A DNA stretch of 64,000 bases from Pseudomonas sp. B21-048 (GCF_024748615.1 NZ_CP087168.1:4588001-4652000), one strand, 5' to 3'. Shown: positions 1-12,150, counted from the first letter of the stretch. Program-made: numbers and translations. Notes: generated by a model from the sequence alone, not told the origin.

Positions 1-545
1 GGGTCGAGTGCCGAAGTCGGTTCGTCGAACAGCATGATTTTCGGTTTCATGCACAGGGCACGGGCAATCGCCACACGCTGTTGCTGGCCACCGGACAATT
101 GCCCCGGGAATTTATGCGCCTGCTCCGGAATGCGTACGCGTTCCAGGTAATGCATGGCGATTTCTTCGGCCTTGCGCTTGGGCATCTTGCGCACCCACAT
201 CGGTGCCAGCGTGCAGTTCTGCAGGATGGTCAGGTGCGGAAACAGGTTGAAGTGCTGGAATACCATGCCGACTTCGCGGCGGATCGCTTCGATCTGCTTG
301 AGGTCGTTGGTCAACTCCACGCCATCGACCACGATGCGGCCTTGCTGGTGTTCTTCCAGACGATTGAGGCAACGGATGGTGGTGGATTTGCCGGAACCCG
401 ACGGGCCGCACAAAACGATACGCTCGCCTTGCTTGACGTTCAGGTTGATGTCTTTCAACACGTGGAACTGGCCGTACCACTTGTTCACGCCCTGCATCTG
501 AATAATGCCTTCAGGGCTCACAGGCTGTTTGATCGCTTCACTCAT
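1..545 (-). CDS. aapP: General L-amino acid ABC transporter ATP-binding subunit (partial, C-terminus outside window)
   Basis: Cytoplasmic ATPase that powers uptake of polar amino acids through the AapQ/AapM membrane pair. The ATG at 545 follows the permease gene; 181 codons are visible and the frame is still open at base 1. The Walker A motif GPSGSGKST (about residues 47-55), the signature LSGGQQQR (about 148-155) and Walker [14 protein letters not shown] at the window edge are all intact, so it is a normal PAAT-family ATPase (AapP/GltL/GlnQ type). The name rests on operon position, last of aapJQMP, because ATPases of this family are too similar to separate by sequence alone. Confidence 0.93.
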   Translation of the reverse strand, partial: MSEAIKQPVSPEGIIQMQGVNKWYGQFHVLKDINLNVKQGERIVLCGPSGSGKSTTIRCLNRLEEHQQGRIVVDGVELTNDLKQIEAIRREVGMVFQHFNLFPHLTILQNCTLAPMWVRKMPKRKAEEIAMHYLERVRIPEQAHKFPGQLSGGQQQRVAIARALCMKPKIMLFDEPTSALD

Positions 546-556
546 AAACTACGCTC

Positions 557-1654
557 CTAACGCTTGTGGCCAGTGTCCAGCTTACGTTCCAAATGCATGG
601 AGTAGCGGGACATACCAAAACAGAAAATCCAGAACACCAAGGCCGCGAACACATAGCCTTCAGTGGCCATGCCCAACCATTTCGGGTCGGCGGCGGCTTG
701 CTTGACGCTGTTGAGCAGGTCGAACAGGCCGATGATGATCACCAGGCTCGTGTCCTTGAACAGCGCAATGAAGGTGTTGACGATGCCAGGGATCACCAGC
801 TTCAGGGCTTGCGGCAAAATCACCAGGCCCATGCTGCGCCAGTAACCGAGGCCCATCGCCGCTGCCGCTTCGTACTGACCTTTAGGGATCGCTTGCAGAC
901 CGCCACGCACCACTTCAGCGATGTACGCCGACTGGAACAGGATCACGCCGATCAGCGCCCGCAGCAGTTTGTCGAAGTTCATGCCTTCGGGCAGGAACAA
1001 CGGCAACATCACCGAAGACATGAACAGCACCGTGATCAACGGCACGCCGCGCCAGAATTCGATGAAGGTCACGCAGACCACACGAATCGCCGGCATGTTC
1101 GAACGACGGCCCAAGGCCAGAACGATACCCAGCGGCAATGCGCCGACGATACCGACGGTAGCGATCACCAGGGTCAGCATCAGGCCACCCCACTGGCTGG
1201 TCGCCACTTCGGTCAGACCGAACCAGCCACCGTGCAACAAGGTGTAGGAAATGATCGGATAAAGCACCAGAAAGCTCAGCCCGTAGACCGCCTTGCGCGG
1301 GAAGCGCGAGATGAACAACGGCGCCACGCCAATCACCGCCAGCCACACGGTCAGGTCCACGCGCCAGCGCAAGTCTGTCGGGTAGTAGCCGTACATGAAC
1401 TGGCCAAAGCGTTGCTGGATGAACACCCAGCAGGCGCCTTCCTTCGTGCAATCGGCGCGAGTAGTCCCGACCCAGTTGGCGTCGAGAATCGCCCAGCTCA
1501 AGATAGGCGGAATTATCAGATAAATCAGATAGAACGCGAACAGCGTCAGCAGGGTGTTGATCCAGCTGGAGAACATGTGCGCCCGCATCCACGCCACGAC
1601 ACCAATGCTACTGCTCGGTGGTGGCATGTCGGGTTTGAAAGTATGAGTCGTCAT
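557..1654 (-). CDS. aapM: Amino acid ABC transporter permease AapM
   Basis: Inner-membrane subunit of the general amino acid transporter, 365 aa. It has the long form typical of AapM/BztC: an N-terminal transmembrane segment (about residues 30-55), a periplasmic stretch with two Cys (C-T-K-E-G-A-C), then the canonical permease half from about residue 150. The ATPase-contact EAA loop is visible as ...QYEAAAAMGLGYW.... It lies 11 bp upstream of aapP and 10 bp downstream of aapQ, so the three genes are cotranscribed. AapM and AapQ form the heterodimeric channel. Only the C-terminal half is homologous to short permeases such as HisM. Confidence 0.94.
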   Translation of the reverse strand: MTTHTFKPDMPPPSSSIGVVAWMRAHMFSSWINTLLTLFAFYLIYLIIPPILSWAILDANWVGTTRADCTKEGACWVFIQQRFGQFMYGYYPTDLRWRVDLTVWLAVIGVAPLFISRFPRKAVYGLSFLVLYPIISYTLLHGGWFGLTEVATSQWGGLMLTLVIATVGIVGALPLGIVLALGRRSNMPAIRVVCVTFIEFWRGVPLITVLFMSSVMLPLFLPEGMNFDKLLRALIGVILFQSAYIAEVVRGGLQAIPKGQYEAAAAMGLGYWRSMGLVILPQALKLVIPGIVNTFIALFKDTSLVIIIGLFDLLNSVKQAAADPKWLGMATEGYVFAALVFWIFCFGMSRYSMHLERKLDTGHKR

Positions 1655-1664
1655 GCGCTTTTCC

Positions 1665-2846
1665 TTACCGCTCGATCAGCGCAATGCGCTTGTTGTACCA
1701 GTTCATCAGCAGGGAAATGCTGATACTGATCGCCAGGTACACACTCATGGTAATGGCAATCACCTCGATGGCCTGCCCAGTCTGGTTCAGCACCGTACCG
1801 GCAAACAACGAGACCATCTCCGGATAACCGATACCGGCCGCCAGCGAGGAGTTTTTCGCCAGGTTCAGGTATTGGCTGGTCAGCGGCGGAATGATCACGC
1901 GCAGGGCTTGCGGGATGATCACCTTGCGCAGGGTCGGACCGTTACGCAATCCCAACGAGCGGGCCGCTTCGGTCTGGCCATGGCTGACCGACTTGATCCC
2001 CGAACGCACGATTTCGGCGATGAACGCCGCGGTGTACACCGTCAGGGCCAGGGTCAGCGCCAACAGTTCCGGGATCAACACCCAGCCACCCACGAAGTTG
2101 AAGCCTTGCAGCTTCGGCAGCTCCCAGTGCAACGGCGCGCCGAAAACCAGGGCGCACAATGCAGGGATGACGAAGAACAGCGCCAGGCCCACCCAGAACT
2201 TGTGGAACGGGACGCCGGTCGCTTCGAAACGCTTGTTGGCCCAGCGGCACATCAGCACGATCGCGACGATGGCCACGACGATGCCCGCCACAAACTGCCA
2301 GAAACCATCCGCGATCATTGCTGCCGGCATATTAAGACCACGGCTGCTGACGAAGAAGGTGTCACCGAAGTTATGGCTGTTGCGCGGCCCAGGCATGGTC
2401 AGGAAGACCGCGAAGTACCAAAACAGGATTTGCAGCAGCGGTGGAATGTTACGGAAGACCTCGACGTAGACGGTCGCCAGTTTGCTGATGATCCAGTTGT
2501 GCGACAGCCGTGACACGCCGACGATGAAACCGAGGATCGTCGCCAGGATCACGCCGATGAAGGTCACCAACAGAGTGTTGAGCAGGCCGATGACAAACAC
2601 CCGGGCATAACTGTCCGATTCGGTGTAGTCGATCAAATGCTGAGCGATGCCGAAACCGGCGCTGCGCTCCAGAAAACTGAAACCGGAGGTAATGCCCCGG
2701 TGTTGCAGGTTTGTTTGAGTGTTGTCGAACAGGTACCAACCCATCCCGACCACGGCGATAACCGTGATGATCTGAAACAGCCACGCACGCACTCGTGGAT
2801 CGCTGAGGCTGAGCCTCTGCTTTGGTGCGCCGATTGAATTTTGCAT
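1665..2846 (-). CDS. aapQ: Amino acid ABC transporter permease AapQ
   Basis: Second membrane subunit of the aapJQMP importer, 393 aa, partner of AapM. One TM helix near residues 25-42 is followed by a periplasmic region, then a permease core with several hydrophobic segments. The EAA-type loop reads GQTEAARSLGLRNGP. Length and layout match AapQ/BztB, which carry a long insertion relative to HisQ-type permeases. The gap to aapJ is 65 bp, enough for mRNA processing that favours the binding protein, as is usual in ABC operons. No defects seen. Confidence 0.94.
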   Translation of the reverse strand: MQNSIGAPKQRLSLSDPRVRAWLFQIITVIAVVGMGWYLFDNTQTNLQHRGITSGFSFLERSAGFGIAQHLIDYTESDSYARVFVIGLLNTLLVTFIGVILATILGFIVGVSRLSHNWIISKLATVYVEVFRNIPPLLQILFWYFAVFLTMPGPRNSHNFGDTFFVSSRGLNMPAAMIADGFWQFVAGIVVAIVAIVLMCRWANKRFEATGVPFHKFWVGLALFFVIPALCALVFGAPLHWELPKLQGFNFVGGWVLIPELLALTLALTVYTAAFIAEIVRSGIKSVSHGQTEAARSLGLRNGPTLRKVIIPQALRVIIPPLTSQYLNLAKNSSLAAGIGYPEMVSLFAGTVLNQTGQAIEVIAITMSVYLAISISISLLMNWYNKRIALIER

Positions 2847-2911
2847 GAAGGGCCCCGCAAATAATGGAACAGAACATCACCCGGTGGTTGGCCCACCGGG
2901 CGATAGAACCA

Positions 2912-3943
2912 TCAGCGCACTGGTGGTGCGTATTGAATGCCGCCGTTGGTCCACAGGGCGTTCAAGCCACGGTCGATTTCCAGCGGAGTGCTCTTGCCGA
3001 GGTTTCTCTCGAAGACTTCGCCGTAGTTACCCACTTGTTTGACGATTTTAACTACCCAGTCTTTCGGCAGTTTCAGATCTTTGCCGTATTCACCGTCGCC
3101 CCCCAACAGACGAGCAACGTCCGGGTTCTTGGTGGCCTTGGCTTCGGCTTCGACGTTCTTCGAAGTGATGCCTGCTTCTTCAGCGTTGAGCATGGCGAAA
3201 CCCGTCCAGCGCACGATGGCCAGCCACTCGTCGTCGCCATTACGCACGACCGGACCCAGAGGTTCCTTGGAGATGGTTTCCGGCAGAACGACGTAGTCTT
3301 TCGGCGAGGCCAGTTTGCTGCGCTGTGCATACAGCTGAGACTTGTCGGAAGTCAGCACGTCGCAACGACCGGATTCCAGCGACTTGGCGCTTTCATCGGA
3401 GGTGTCGAAGGTGATCGGGGTGTACTTCAGGTTGTTGGCACGGAAGTAGTCGGATACGTTCAGCTCGGTGGTGGTACCGGCTTGAATACAGATGGTCGCG
3501 CCATCCAGTTCCTTGGCACTCTTCACGCCCAGCTTGCTGTTGGCCAGGAAGCCAACGCCGTCGTAATAAGTAATGAAGCCAGGAAACTTCAGGCCCATGC
3601 CCGCGTCACGGGAACTGGTCATGGTGGAGTTGCGCGACAGCATGTCGATTTCGCCGGATTGCAGAGCAGTGAAACGCTCCTTGGCATTCAACTGGCTGAA
3701 TTTGACCTTGGTCGCGTCGCCGAATACGGCAGCCGCCACAGCGCGGCAGAAGTCAGCATCGATACCCACGATCTTGCCGGTGGAGTCCGGAACCGAGAAG
3801 CCCGGCAAACCATCACTCACACCACACTGTACGAAACCTTTTTTCTGCACTGCATCCAGGGTTGCACCCGCCTGAGCGAACCCACTGACACCGAGCACTG
3901 CGGCTGCAGTCACGATGGCCAGGGTGGATTTCAACATCTTCAT
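2912..3943 (-). CDS. aapJ: Periplasmic general L-amino acid-binding protein AapJ
   Basis: Solute-binding protein that delivers amino acids to AapQM, 343 aa. A Sec signal peptide is evident (MKMLK, hydrophobic core, cleavage near FAQAG at about residue 25). The mature part is SBP_bac_3 type: DGLPGFSVPDSTGKIVG near the start, then GIDADFCRAVAAAVFG and the family's RNSTMTSSRDA. GGAGG lies seven bases before the ATG. It is the first gene of aapJQMP and corresponds to PA3858 by position next to the esterase gene and rhlB. The genus often uses this system for glutamate, aspartate and their amides; the exact spectrum cannot be read from sequence. Confidence 0.94.
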   Translation of the reverse strand: MKMLKSTLAIVTAAAVLGVSGFAQAGATLDAVQKKGFVQCGVSDGLPGFSVPDSTGKIVGIDADFCRAVAAAVFGDATKVKFSQLNAKERFTALQSGEIDMLSRNSTMTSSRDAGMGLKFPGFITYYDGVGFLANSKLGVKSAKELDGATICIQAGTTTELNVSDYFRANNLKYTPITFDTSDESAKSLESGRCDVLTSDKSQLYAQRSKLASPKDYVVLPETISKEPLGPVVRNGDDEWLAIVRWTGFAMLNAEEAGITSKNVEAEAKATKNPDVARLLGGDGEYGKDLKLPKDWVVKIVKQVGNYGEVFERNLGKSTPLEIDRGLNALWTNGGIQYAPPVR

Positions 3944-5069
<1,126 letters not shown>

Positions 5070-5154
5070 AAGCTACCCATTGATCCATCCCACTACGCCG
5101 CGCCCGATTCTTGCATTACACTGGCCGGCGTATATTCCTTAACCAATTGATGAG

Positions 5155-6642
5155 ATGACCGTGCTCAAAGCACTCAAGAAAATGTTCGGTAAAAGCGAGA
5201 CTGAGCAGCTCGCGCCAGTCTCCAGCGCTCCTTCTCATACTCCCAGCCACCGCACCGACGGTAATCAGCCTGGCCGGACCGCAACCGTAGCGGCACCGAA
5301 ACACGAGCCGGTGACCACACCGACCGCCCCCGCAGCCCCGGCCATCGCCTCTGAGCAGCCGCGCAGCGAAGCCCCGAAACCGGCAAAACCGCGTCGCGAA
5401 CCAAAGCCAAAAGCGCCGGTTATTCCCTGGAAACTCGAAGACTTCGTGGTCGAACCCCAGGAAGGCAAAACCCGCTTCCACGATTTCAAACTTGCCCCCG
5501 AACTGATGCACGCCATTCAGGACCTGGGCTTTCCGTATTGCACGCCGATCCAGGCGCAGGTGCTTGGCTTCACCCTCGCGGGCAAAGACGCCATCGGTCG
5601 CGCCCAGACCGGCACCGGCAAAACCGCCGCCTTCCTGATTTCGATCATCACTCAGCTGCTGCAAACCCCGCCGCCCAAAGAGCGCTACATGGGTGAACCG
5701 CGGGCACTGATCATCGCCCCGACCCGGGAACTGGTGGTGCAGATCGCCAAGGACGCAGCCGACCTGACCAAGTACACCGGCCTCAACGTCATGACATTTG
5801 TCGGCGGCATGGACTTCGACAAGCAACTCAAGCACCTCGAAGCCCGTCACTGCGACATTCTCGTTGCGACACCGGGCCGCTTGCTCGACTTCAACCAGCG
5901 CGGCGATGTGCACCTGGACATGGTCGAAGTGATGGTGCTGGACGAAGCCGACCGGATGCTCGACATGGGTTTCATCCCACAAGTGCGTCAGATCATTCGC
6001 CAGACTCCGCCGAAGAACGAGCGTCAGACGCTGCTGTTCTCCGCGACCTTCACCGAAGACGTGATGAACCTCGCCAAGCAATGGACCACCGACCCGTCGA
6101 TCGTCGAGATCGAAGCACAGAACGTGGCCAGCGAAAACGTCGAGCAACACATCTACGCGGTGGCCGGTGCCGACAAATACAAATTGCTCTACAACCTGGT
6201 CAACGATAACGGCTGGGAACGGGTGATGGTCTTCGCCAACCGCAAGGACGAAGTGCGGCGCATCGAAGAACGCCTGGTACGCGATGGCGTCAACGCGGCG
6301 CAATTGTCTGGCGATGTGCCGCAGCACAAGCGCATCAAGACCCTCGAAGGTTTCCGCGAAGGCAAGATCCGCGTGCTGGTGGCTACCGATGTTGCCGGTC
6401 GCGGCATTCACATCGACGGCATCAGCCACGTGATCAACTTCACCCTGCCGGAAGTCCCGGACGACTACGTGCACCGCATCGGTCGTACTGGCCGTGCCGG
6501 CGCGGATGGCGTGTCCATCAGTTTTGCCGGTGAAGATGACTCCTACCAGCTACCGTCCATCGAGGCGCTGCTGGGTCGCAAGATCAGTTGTGAAACACCA
6601 CCGACGCATCTGCTGCGGGCGGTTGAACGCAAGCGCCCATAA
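5155..6642 (+). CDS. rhlB: DEAD-box ATP-dependent RNA helicase RhlB
   Basis: RNA helicase that unwinds structured RNA, as in the RNase E degradosome. Residues 1 to about 95 form a low-complexity extension rich in Ala, Pro and Lys that is absent from E. coli RhlB. The core has Q-motif context, motif I AQTGTGKT (150-157), PTREL, DEAD within [12 protein letters not shown] within LFSATF, and the C-terminal [10 protein letters not shown] arginine motif. A GTG codon at 5161 is an equally plausible start. A hairpin with a T-run follows at 6661-6693. Other pseudomonad DEAD-box proteins (RhlE, DeaD) differ in their C-termini. Confidence 0.9.
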   Translation: MTVLKALKKMFGKSETEQLAPVSSAPSHTPSHRTDGNQPGRTATVAAPKHEPVTTPTAPAAPAIASEQPRSEAPKPAKPRREPKPKAPVIPWKLEDFVVEPQEGKTRFHDFKLAPELMHAIQDLGFPYCTPIQAQVLGFTLAGKDAIGRAQTGTGKTAAFLISIITQLLQTPPPKERYMGEPRALIIAPTRELVVQIAKDAADLTKYTGLNVMTFVGGMDFDKQLKHLEARHCDILVATPGRLLDFNQRGDVHLDMVEVMVLDEADRMLDMGFIPQVRQIIRQTPPKNERQTLLFSATFTEDVMNLAKQWTTDPSIVEIEAQNVASENVEQHIYAVAGADKYKLLYNLVNDNGWERVMVFANRKDEVRRIEERLVRDGVNAAQLSGDVPQHKRIKTLEGFREGKIRVLVATDVAGRGIHIDGISHVINFTLPEVPDDYVHRIGRTGRAGADGVSISFAGEDDSYQLPSIEALLGRKISCETPPTHLLRAVERKRP

Positions 6643-6660
6643 CGCGGGCCTTTCAGAAAG

Positions 6661-6693
6661 AGGCGCAGCCGGCAACGGACTGCGCTTTTTTTT
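6661..6693 (+). terminator. Rho-independent terminator after rhlB
   Basis: Arms GCGCAG (6663-6668) and CTGCGC (6680-6685) are followed by a run of eight T. It lies 19 bp after the rhlB stop and before the dauB promoter. Confidence 0.85.
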
Positions 6694-6736
6694 CGTCCGG
6701 CTTTTTTCAACAGGCGCTTGCTAGAGATAACTAAAA

Positions 6737-6749
6737 GTCCATAATGGAC
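6737..6749. promoter_or_regulatory. Candidate DauR-type operator upstream of dauB
   Basis: Perfect palindrome GTCCAT-A-ATGGAC, 34 bp before the dauB ATG at 6783, set in an AT-rich stretch with near-symmetric outer arms AACTAA (6729-6734) and TTAGTT (6753-6758). A closely related site lies upstream of the binding-protein gene at 10759-10771, in the same orientation relative to transcription. The encoded regulator DauR is the natural candidate ligand; that link is inferred. Confidence 0.55.
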
Positions 6750-6782
6750 AAATTAGTTTACATCCAGCGCCCGGAACCGACC

Positions 6783-7730
6783 ATGCCCAGCACGCCTTAC
6801 GTGATCACCCAATCCCAGACCCGCGAACTGTTGGCGCAAATCGACGTGCCGCAGATCCTGCGCAAGTTGTTTCGCGACCTGGCCACCGGGCAAGCCGTAC
6901 AACCGGCGCAACAGCGGGTGGAATTCCCGAAGGGTGCTGGGGATTTCATCAACTTCTTGGGTGTGCTGGCCGAAGACGGGGTATATGGCGTCAAGACGTC
7001 GCCTTACATCGTGCGCGAGCAAGGCCCACTGGTGACTGCCTGGACGCTGCTGATGTCGATGCAGACCGGCCAGCCGCTGCTGCTCTGCGATGCTGGTGAA
7101 CTGACCACGGCACGCACCGCCGCCACGACGGCGGTGGCAGTCGATGCCCTCGCGCCGCTGAAGGCTCAGCGTCTGGCGATCATCGGCAGCGGCAAGGTGG
7201 CCCAGGCGCACCTGCATTACGTCAAGGATCTGCGAGACTGGCAAAGCATCAGCCTCTACTCACCGAGCCTGAGCGACAAGAATCCCGAAGCGTTGGCACA
7301 GCTCAAAAGCCTCGATCCACGGCTGACCCTCGCCGACAGTTGCGAAGCGGCGATTCAGGACGCCGACGTGATCATGCTCTGCACCTCGTCCGCCGGGCCA
7401 GTGATCGACCCGTCAATTTTGACCAAACCGGCGCTGATCACTTCCATCAGCACCAATGCCCCACGCGCTCATGAAGTGCCGCCGCAGAACCTCCATGACA
7501 TGCAGGTGTTCTGCGACTATCGTCAGACCACTCCGGGCTCGGCCGGTGAAATGCTGATCGCCGGTGAGCAGCATGGCTGGGACAAGCGTTCGATTGTCGG
7601 CGACCTGCCCGACTTGCTCAGCGAGAAAGTGCAGCGCCCTGAATACGATCGCCCGGTGTTCTTCCGCTCCATCGGCCTGGGCCTGGAAGACATTGCACTG
7701 GCCAATGCCCTTTACCAACTACAGCGCTAA
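6783..7730 (+). CDS. dauB: DauB: NAD(P)H-dependent reductase of the ornithine cyclodeaminase/mu-crystallin family (D-arginine utilisation)
   Basis: In P. aeruginosa DauB reduces the iminoarginine made by DauA to L-arginine, so D-Arg is racemised in two steps. The protein is 315 aa from the ATG at 6783. An in-frame ATG at 6744 is less likely, because it falls inside the operator palindrome. A Rossmann segment LAIIGSGKVAQAH lies around residues 134-146 and the family's GELTTARTAA motif precedes it. Followed by dauA and dauR as in PA3862-PA3864. True ornithine cyclodeaminase activity is the alternative, but the operon context strongly favours DauB. Confidence 0.9.
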   Translation: MPSTPYVITQSQTRELLAQIDVPQILRKLFRDLATGQAVQPAQQRVEFPKGAGDFINFLGVLAEDGVYGVKTSPYIVREQGPLVTAWTLLMSMQTGQPLLLCDAGELTTARTAATTAVAVDALAPLKAQRLAIIGSGKVAQAHLHYVKDLRDWQSISLYSPSLSDKNPEALAQLKSLDPRLTLADSCEAAIQDADVIMLCTSSAGPVIDPSILTKPALITSISTNAPRAHEVPPQNLHDMQVFCDYRQTTPGSAGEMLIAGEQHGWDKRSIVGDLPDLLSEKVQRPEYDRPVFFRSIGLGLEDIALANALYQLQR

Positions 7731-7747
7731 CACCACGCCCCCCGTAG

Positions 7748-9015
<1,268 letters not shown>

Positions 9016-9114
9016 CCCTGATCCTGCCTCTCAGGTGACGTGTCCACGCGATTGCGGCAAACTTCCAGCGTCCCTTTTTAACGGGGGCGCTGACGCTGCC
9101 TGGAGTTCCACTGT

Positions 9115-9756
9115 ATGAACGCACCCGAAAAAGACTCGGCCCTGGACACTGCGTCCATGGACAACTTCCGCGCGATTGCCGATGCGATCGCCACGTTGTT
9201 CTTTCCTCACGCCGAGGTGGTGCTGCATGACCTGCGCACGCAAAAGGTCGATTACATCGCCAACAACCTGTCCAAACGGGAAATCGGCGATGACTCGTCG
9301 TTGGAAGACATGCTCAGCGAAGAGGTCAGTGAGCGAAACATCGGGCCGTACGAAAAGCTCAACTGGGACGGCCAGAAGATTCGCAGCCTCAGCAGCGTAC
9401 TGCGCGACAGCGAGGGTCGTCCGTTGGCGGTGCTATGCATCAACCTTAATATTTCGTTGTTCGAGAACGCGAAAGCAGCACTGGATTTGTTCCTGTCGCC
9501 GACCAAGCTGATCCCGCAACCGGACTCACTGTTTCGCGATGACTGGCAGGAACGGATCAATACCTTTCTGCACGCCTGGCTGCGCGAGCGTCAGTTGAGC
9601 CTGAACGTGCTGACCCGCGACCACAAACGCGAACTGGTGCTGGCGCTGCACGCCGAAGGCGCCTTCAAAGGCAAAAGCGCCTCCAACTATGTGGCCAATG
9701 TGCTGAACATGGGGCGGGCGACGGTGTACAAGCATTTGAAGGAATTGAAGGGCTAG
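9115..9756 (+). CDS. dauR: DauR: YheO-type (PAS_6 + HTH_22) transcriptional regulator of D-arginine utilisation
   Basis: 213-aa regulator with an N-terminal YheO/PAS-like sensing domain (about residues 15-125; FFPHAEVVLHDL is the family signature) and a C-terminal helix-turn-helix (about 165-211; ...VANVLNMGRATVYKHLKEL). In P. aeruginosa DauR represses dauBAR and D-arginine relieves the repression. Third in the dau cluster, 99 bp after dauA. The palindromes before dauB and before the gene at 9903-10679 are candidate binding sites. A weaker TGGA-GT-TCCA sits just before its own start codon. Confidence 0.9.
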   Translation: MNAPEKDSALDTASMDNFRAIADAIATLFFPHAEVVLHDLRTQKVDYIANNLSKREIGDDSSLEDMLSEEVSERNIGPYEKLNWDGQKIRSLSSVLRDSEGRPLAVLCINLNISLFENAKAALDLFLSPTKLIPQPDSLFRDDWQERINTFLHAWLRERQLSLNVLTRDHKRELVLALHAEGAFKGKSASNYVANVLNMGRATVYKHLKELKG

Positions 9757-9784
9757 GCCCTGAGATTTGTGCTGTCTGAGAGGA

Positions 9785-9898
9785 CCCCTTCGCGGGCAAG
9801 TCGGATCGCCGCAGCGCTCGCTCCGACAGTCCAACGTTGTTTACAAATCGGGTGAACGACGCGAAACCTGTAGGAGCGAGGCTTGCCCGCGAAAGCGA
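9785..9898. repeat. REP pair (REPIN-like) after dauR
   Basis: The core CTTCGCGGGCAAG (9788-9800) faces its inverse CTTGCCCGCGAA in GTAGGAGCGAGGCTTGCCCG near 9870-9894, with about 70 bp between them. The left copy is degenerate in its outer half. The same unit occurs at 15477-15530 and 17313-17335. Confidence 0.8.
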
Positions 9899-9902
9899 TC
9901 AA

Positions 9903-10679
9903 TCAGTCGCCGTAGATATCCGACTTGAAATACTTCTGCGAAATTTTCTGATACTCGCCGTTGGCGCGAATGTCGTCGATCGCCTTGTTCAGATCCGCCA
10001 CCAACTGCGTGTTGCCCTTGCGCACGGCAATCCCGGCGCCCTCGCCCACGTATTTCGGATCCTTGAGTTCCGGCCCGACAAAAGCGTAACCGGCGCCACG
10101 CGGCATCGACAGGAAGTCATTCAATGGAATGGTATCGGCAAAAATCGCATCGAGGCGACCGGCTGCCAGATCCATGTAGATTTCTTCGTTGTTACCGTAG
10201 CGCTTGACGTTGATGCCCTTGGGCTCGAAAACCTCGGTGGCGTAACGGTCGGTGGTGGTTGCGCGCTGCACGCCGATATTCTTGCCCTTGAGGCTGGCGT
10301 ACTGGTCATCCACCACGGCGCCGTCCTTCATCACCAGACGCGATGAGGTGAAGTAATACTTGTGAGTGAAATCCACCGATTTCTTACGGTCTTCGTTGAT
10401 GGTCATGGACGACAGCGCCATGTCGATTTTCTTCACTTTCAGGGAAGGAATCAGACCGTCGAACTCGCCTTCGACCCACTCACACTTGACCTTCATCTGC
10501 GCGCACAGCGCATTGCCGATGTCGTAGTCGAAACCGACTATTTTGCCTTCTTCGGTTTTGGACGCGAACGGCGGATAAGCCGCTTCGATGCCGATGCGCA
10601 GGTTTTTCTCGGCGGCGAACAGGCTACTGCACGCCAACAGGCTCAAGGCCAGACCGGTGATGAGGGGGAATTTCTTCAT
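9903..10679 (-). CDS. Periplasmic basic amino acid (Arg/Lys/Orn)-binding protein
   Basis: SBP_bac_3 solute-binding protein, 258 aa, with a Sec signal peptide (MKKFPLITG..., cleavage after about residue 22, near LFAAE). The mature start [16 protein letters not shown] and the later [16 protein letters not shown] are typical of lysine/arginine/ornithine-binding proteins. No permease or ATPase gene is adjacent, so it is an orphan that must use another transporter. Its neighbour dauBAR and the palindrome shared with dauB (10759-10771) suggest it supplies D-arginine or another basic amino acid to that pathway. It corresponds by position to PA3865. Confidence 0.88.
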   Translation of the reverse strand: MKKFPLITGLALSLLACSSLFAAEKNLRIGIEAAYPPFASKTEEGKIVGFDYDIGNALCAQMKVKCEWVEGEFDGLIPSLKVKKIDMALSSMTINEDRKKSVDFTHKYYFTSSRLVMKDGAVVDDQYASLKGKNIGVQRATTTDRYATEVFEPKGINVKRYGNNEEIYMDLAAGRLDAIFADTIPLNDFLSMPRGAGYAFVGPELKDPKYVGEGAGIAVRKGNTQLVADLNKAIDDIRANGEYQKISQKYFKSDIYGD

Positions 10680-10758
10680 ATTCGTTCTCTCGCGGGTTGT
10701 TGTTGGTTTGGCAAGACAGAAGAAGCTGAAACAGGAAAAGCATTTTTTGTACTTATAA

Positions 10759-10771
10759 TTCCATACTGGAC
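10759..10771. promoter_or_regulatory. Second copy of the dauB-type palindrome, upstream of the binding-protein gene
   Basis: Read on the minus strand, the sequence TAAAAGTCCA, two variable bases, then ATGGA matches the dauB upstream region, where the same 10-base and 5-base blocks flank two different bases. The ATG of the binding protein is 80 bp away. The shared block argues for co-regulation of import and catabolism. Confidence 0.5.
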
Positions 10772-10841
10772 TTTTACGTATTACCCGTCAATTGGGTAAA
10801 CAGGTTCATAGGCGGCCCTTGGTCGGGTGCTAGCCGAATGC

Positions 10842-10892
10842 AAAAAAAGGCCGGGTCGGTGCTTCGCGAACAAGCGAAACACCAACCCGGCC
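10842..10892 (-). terminator. Rho-independent terminator after fhp
   Basis: Arms GGCCGGGTCGGTG and CACCAACCCGGCC (one mismatch) flank a short loop. On the minus strand they are followed by a run of seven T (10848 to 10842), 22 bp beyond the fhp stop codon. Confidence 0.9.
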
Positions 10893-10913
10893 CTCAGGAA
10901 CTACCGCAGACAG

Positions 10914-12095
10914 TTATTCCAGCGCGGCAGCCGGCCCGAAGAACTCGTAACGGCTTTGCTTCTCTGGCACACCCAAGGCCTTGAGGTGACGCTTGATCAC
11001 TGCCATGAAGCCTTTAGGCCCCAGGAAGTACGCATCCACATCGCGCTGTTCCGGCATCCACTCGCAAAGTTGCTCCTGGCTCAACAGGCCAACCTTGTCC
11101 GCCGCCGGGCTGACACCATCGTCTTCGGCGTAGCAATAAAAACGCTTGAGCTGCGGATGACGCTCGGCCAGGCCATCGATCCAGTCACGGAAAGCATGCA
11201 CGCTACCGTTGCGCGCGCAGTGGATAAAGTGCACCGGCCGCTCAGTCGCCAGCGCCGCTTCGAGCATCGCCAGCGTCGGAGTGATGCCGACGCCGCCGCT
11301 GATCAGCACCAGCGGTTTGTCGCTGGCGGTCAGGGTGAAGTCGCCCGCTGGCGGGAACAGCATAATGCTCGCGCCCACATTCAGTTGATCGTGCAAATGG
11401 TTGGAAGCGCGGCCGCCGATTTCGCGCTTGACGCTGATGCGGTACTGGCCCTTGCTGGCCAGCGCCGACAGCGAATAGTTACGGCGAATTTCTTCGCCCT
11501 CGAGGATCAGTTTCATGCCGATGTACTGGCCAGGCTCTGCCGCCAGAATCGGCCCCTTGTCCGCCGGTTCGAAATAAAACGAGGTGATTTCCGCGCTCTC
11601 CTCGACCTTGGCCGCCACGATGAACTCCCGCGCACCACGCCAGCCACCCGGTGCCTGCGCTTTCTGGTCGTAGATGCTGGCTTCGGCGCCGATCAGGATC
11701 TCGGCCAATTGACCGTAGGCCGCGCCCCAGGCACTCATCACTTCAGGCGTGGCAATCTCTTCGCCCAGCACTTCTGAGATCGCTCGCAACAGGCAGCTAC
11801 CCACGATCGGGTAATGCTCCGGAAGGATTTGCAGGGCCACGTGCTTGTTGATGATCTTGGCCACCAGGTCGCCCAACTGATCGAGCTGGTCGATGTGCCG
11901 CGCATACATCAATACACCGTTGGCCAGGGCGCGAGGCTGATCGCCACTGGCCTGGTGGGCCTGGTTGAACAGCGGACGGACTTCCGGGTATTCAGAGAGC
12001 ATCATGCGGTAGAAGTGAGTGATCAACGCTTCGCCGCCACTTTCCAACAATGGCACGGTGGACTTGACGATGGCACGGTCTTGAACGCTAAGCAT
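10914..12095 (-). CDS. fhp: Flavohaemoprotein / nitric oxide dioxygenase
   Basis: Detoxifies NO to nitrate using O2 and NAD(P)H, 393 aa. The N-terminal globin domain (1-140) has the hallmark residues Tyr29, Gln53 and proximal His85 (INKHVALQI). The FAD domain follows (about 150-255; RNYSLS, the flavin-binding RxYSxS) and then the NAD domain (ISGGVGITP about 265-273). It is divergent from norR, which carries the NO-sensing activator. AGGAG lies nine bases before the ATG. Also named hmp; P. aeruginosa fhp (PA2664) is the closest model. A candidate sigma-54 promoter lies at 12135-12150. Confidence 0.95.
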   Translation of the reverse strand: MLSVQDRAIVKSTVPLLESGGEALITHFYRMMLSEYPEVRPLFNQAHQASGDQPRALANGVLMYARHIDQLDQLGDLVAKIINKHVALQILPEHYPIVGSCLLRAISEVLGEEIATPEVMSAWGAAYGQLAEILIGAEASIYDQKAQAPGGWRGAREFIVAAKVEESAEITSFYFEPADKGPILAAEPGQYIGMKLILEGEEIRRNYSLSALASKGQYRISVKREIGGRASNHLHDQLNVGASIMLFPPAGDFTLTASDKPLVLISGGVGITPTLAMLEAALATERPVHFIHCARNGSVHAFRDWIDGLAERHPQLKRFYCYAEDDGVSPAADKVGLLSQEQLCEWMPEQRDVDAYFLGPKGFMAVIKRHLKALGVPEKQSRYEFFGPAAALE

Positions 12096-12134
12096 AAGAG
12101 CGACTCCTGGGCTTTATATGAATGACCTATACAT

Positions 12135-12150
12135 ATCAGTTTCCATGCCA
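12135..12150 (-). promoter_or_regulatory. Candidate sigma-54 promoter of fhp
   Basis: Minus strand TGGCATG-N4-CTGAT. The -24 block is good; the -12 block (CTGA against TTGC) is weak. It is positioned about 40 bp before the fhp start and about 45 bp downstream of the nearest NorR-type site, a sensible geometry for an enhancer-binding protein. Confidence 0.4.

Noticed and set aside
9102..9111. TGGA-GT-TCCA before dauR as another DauR site
   Set aside because: The half-sites face the opposite way and have a different spacer from the two good copies; too short to claim.
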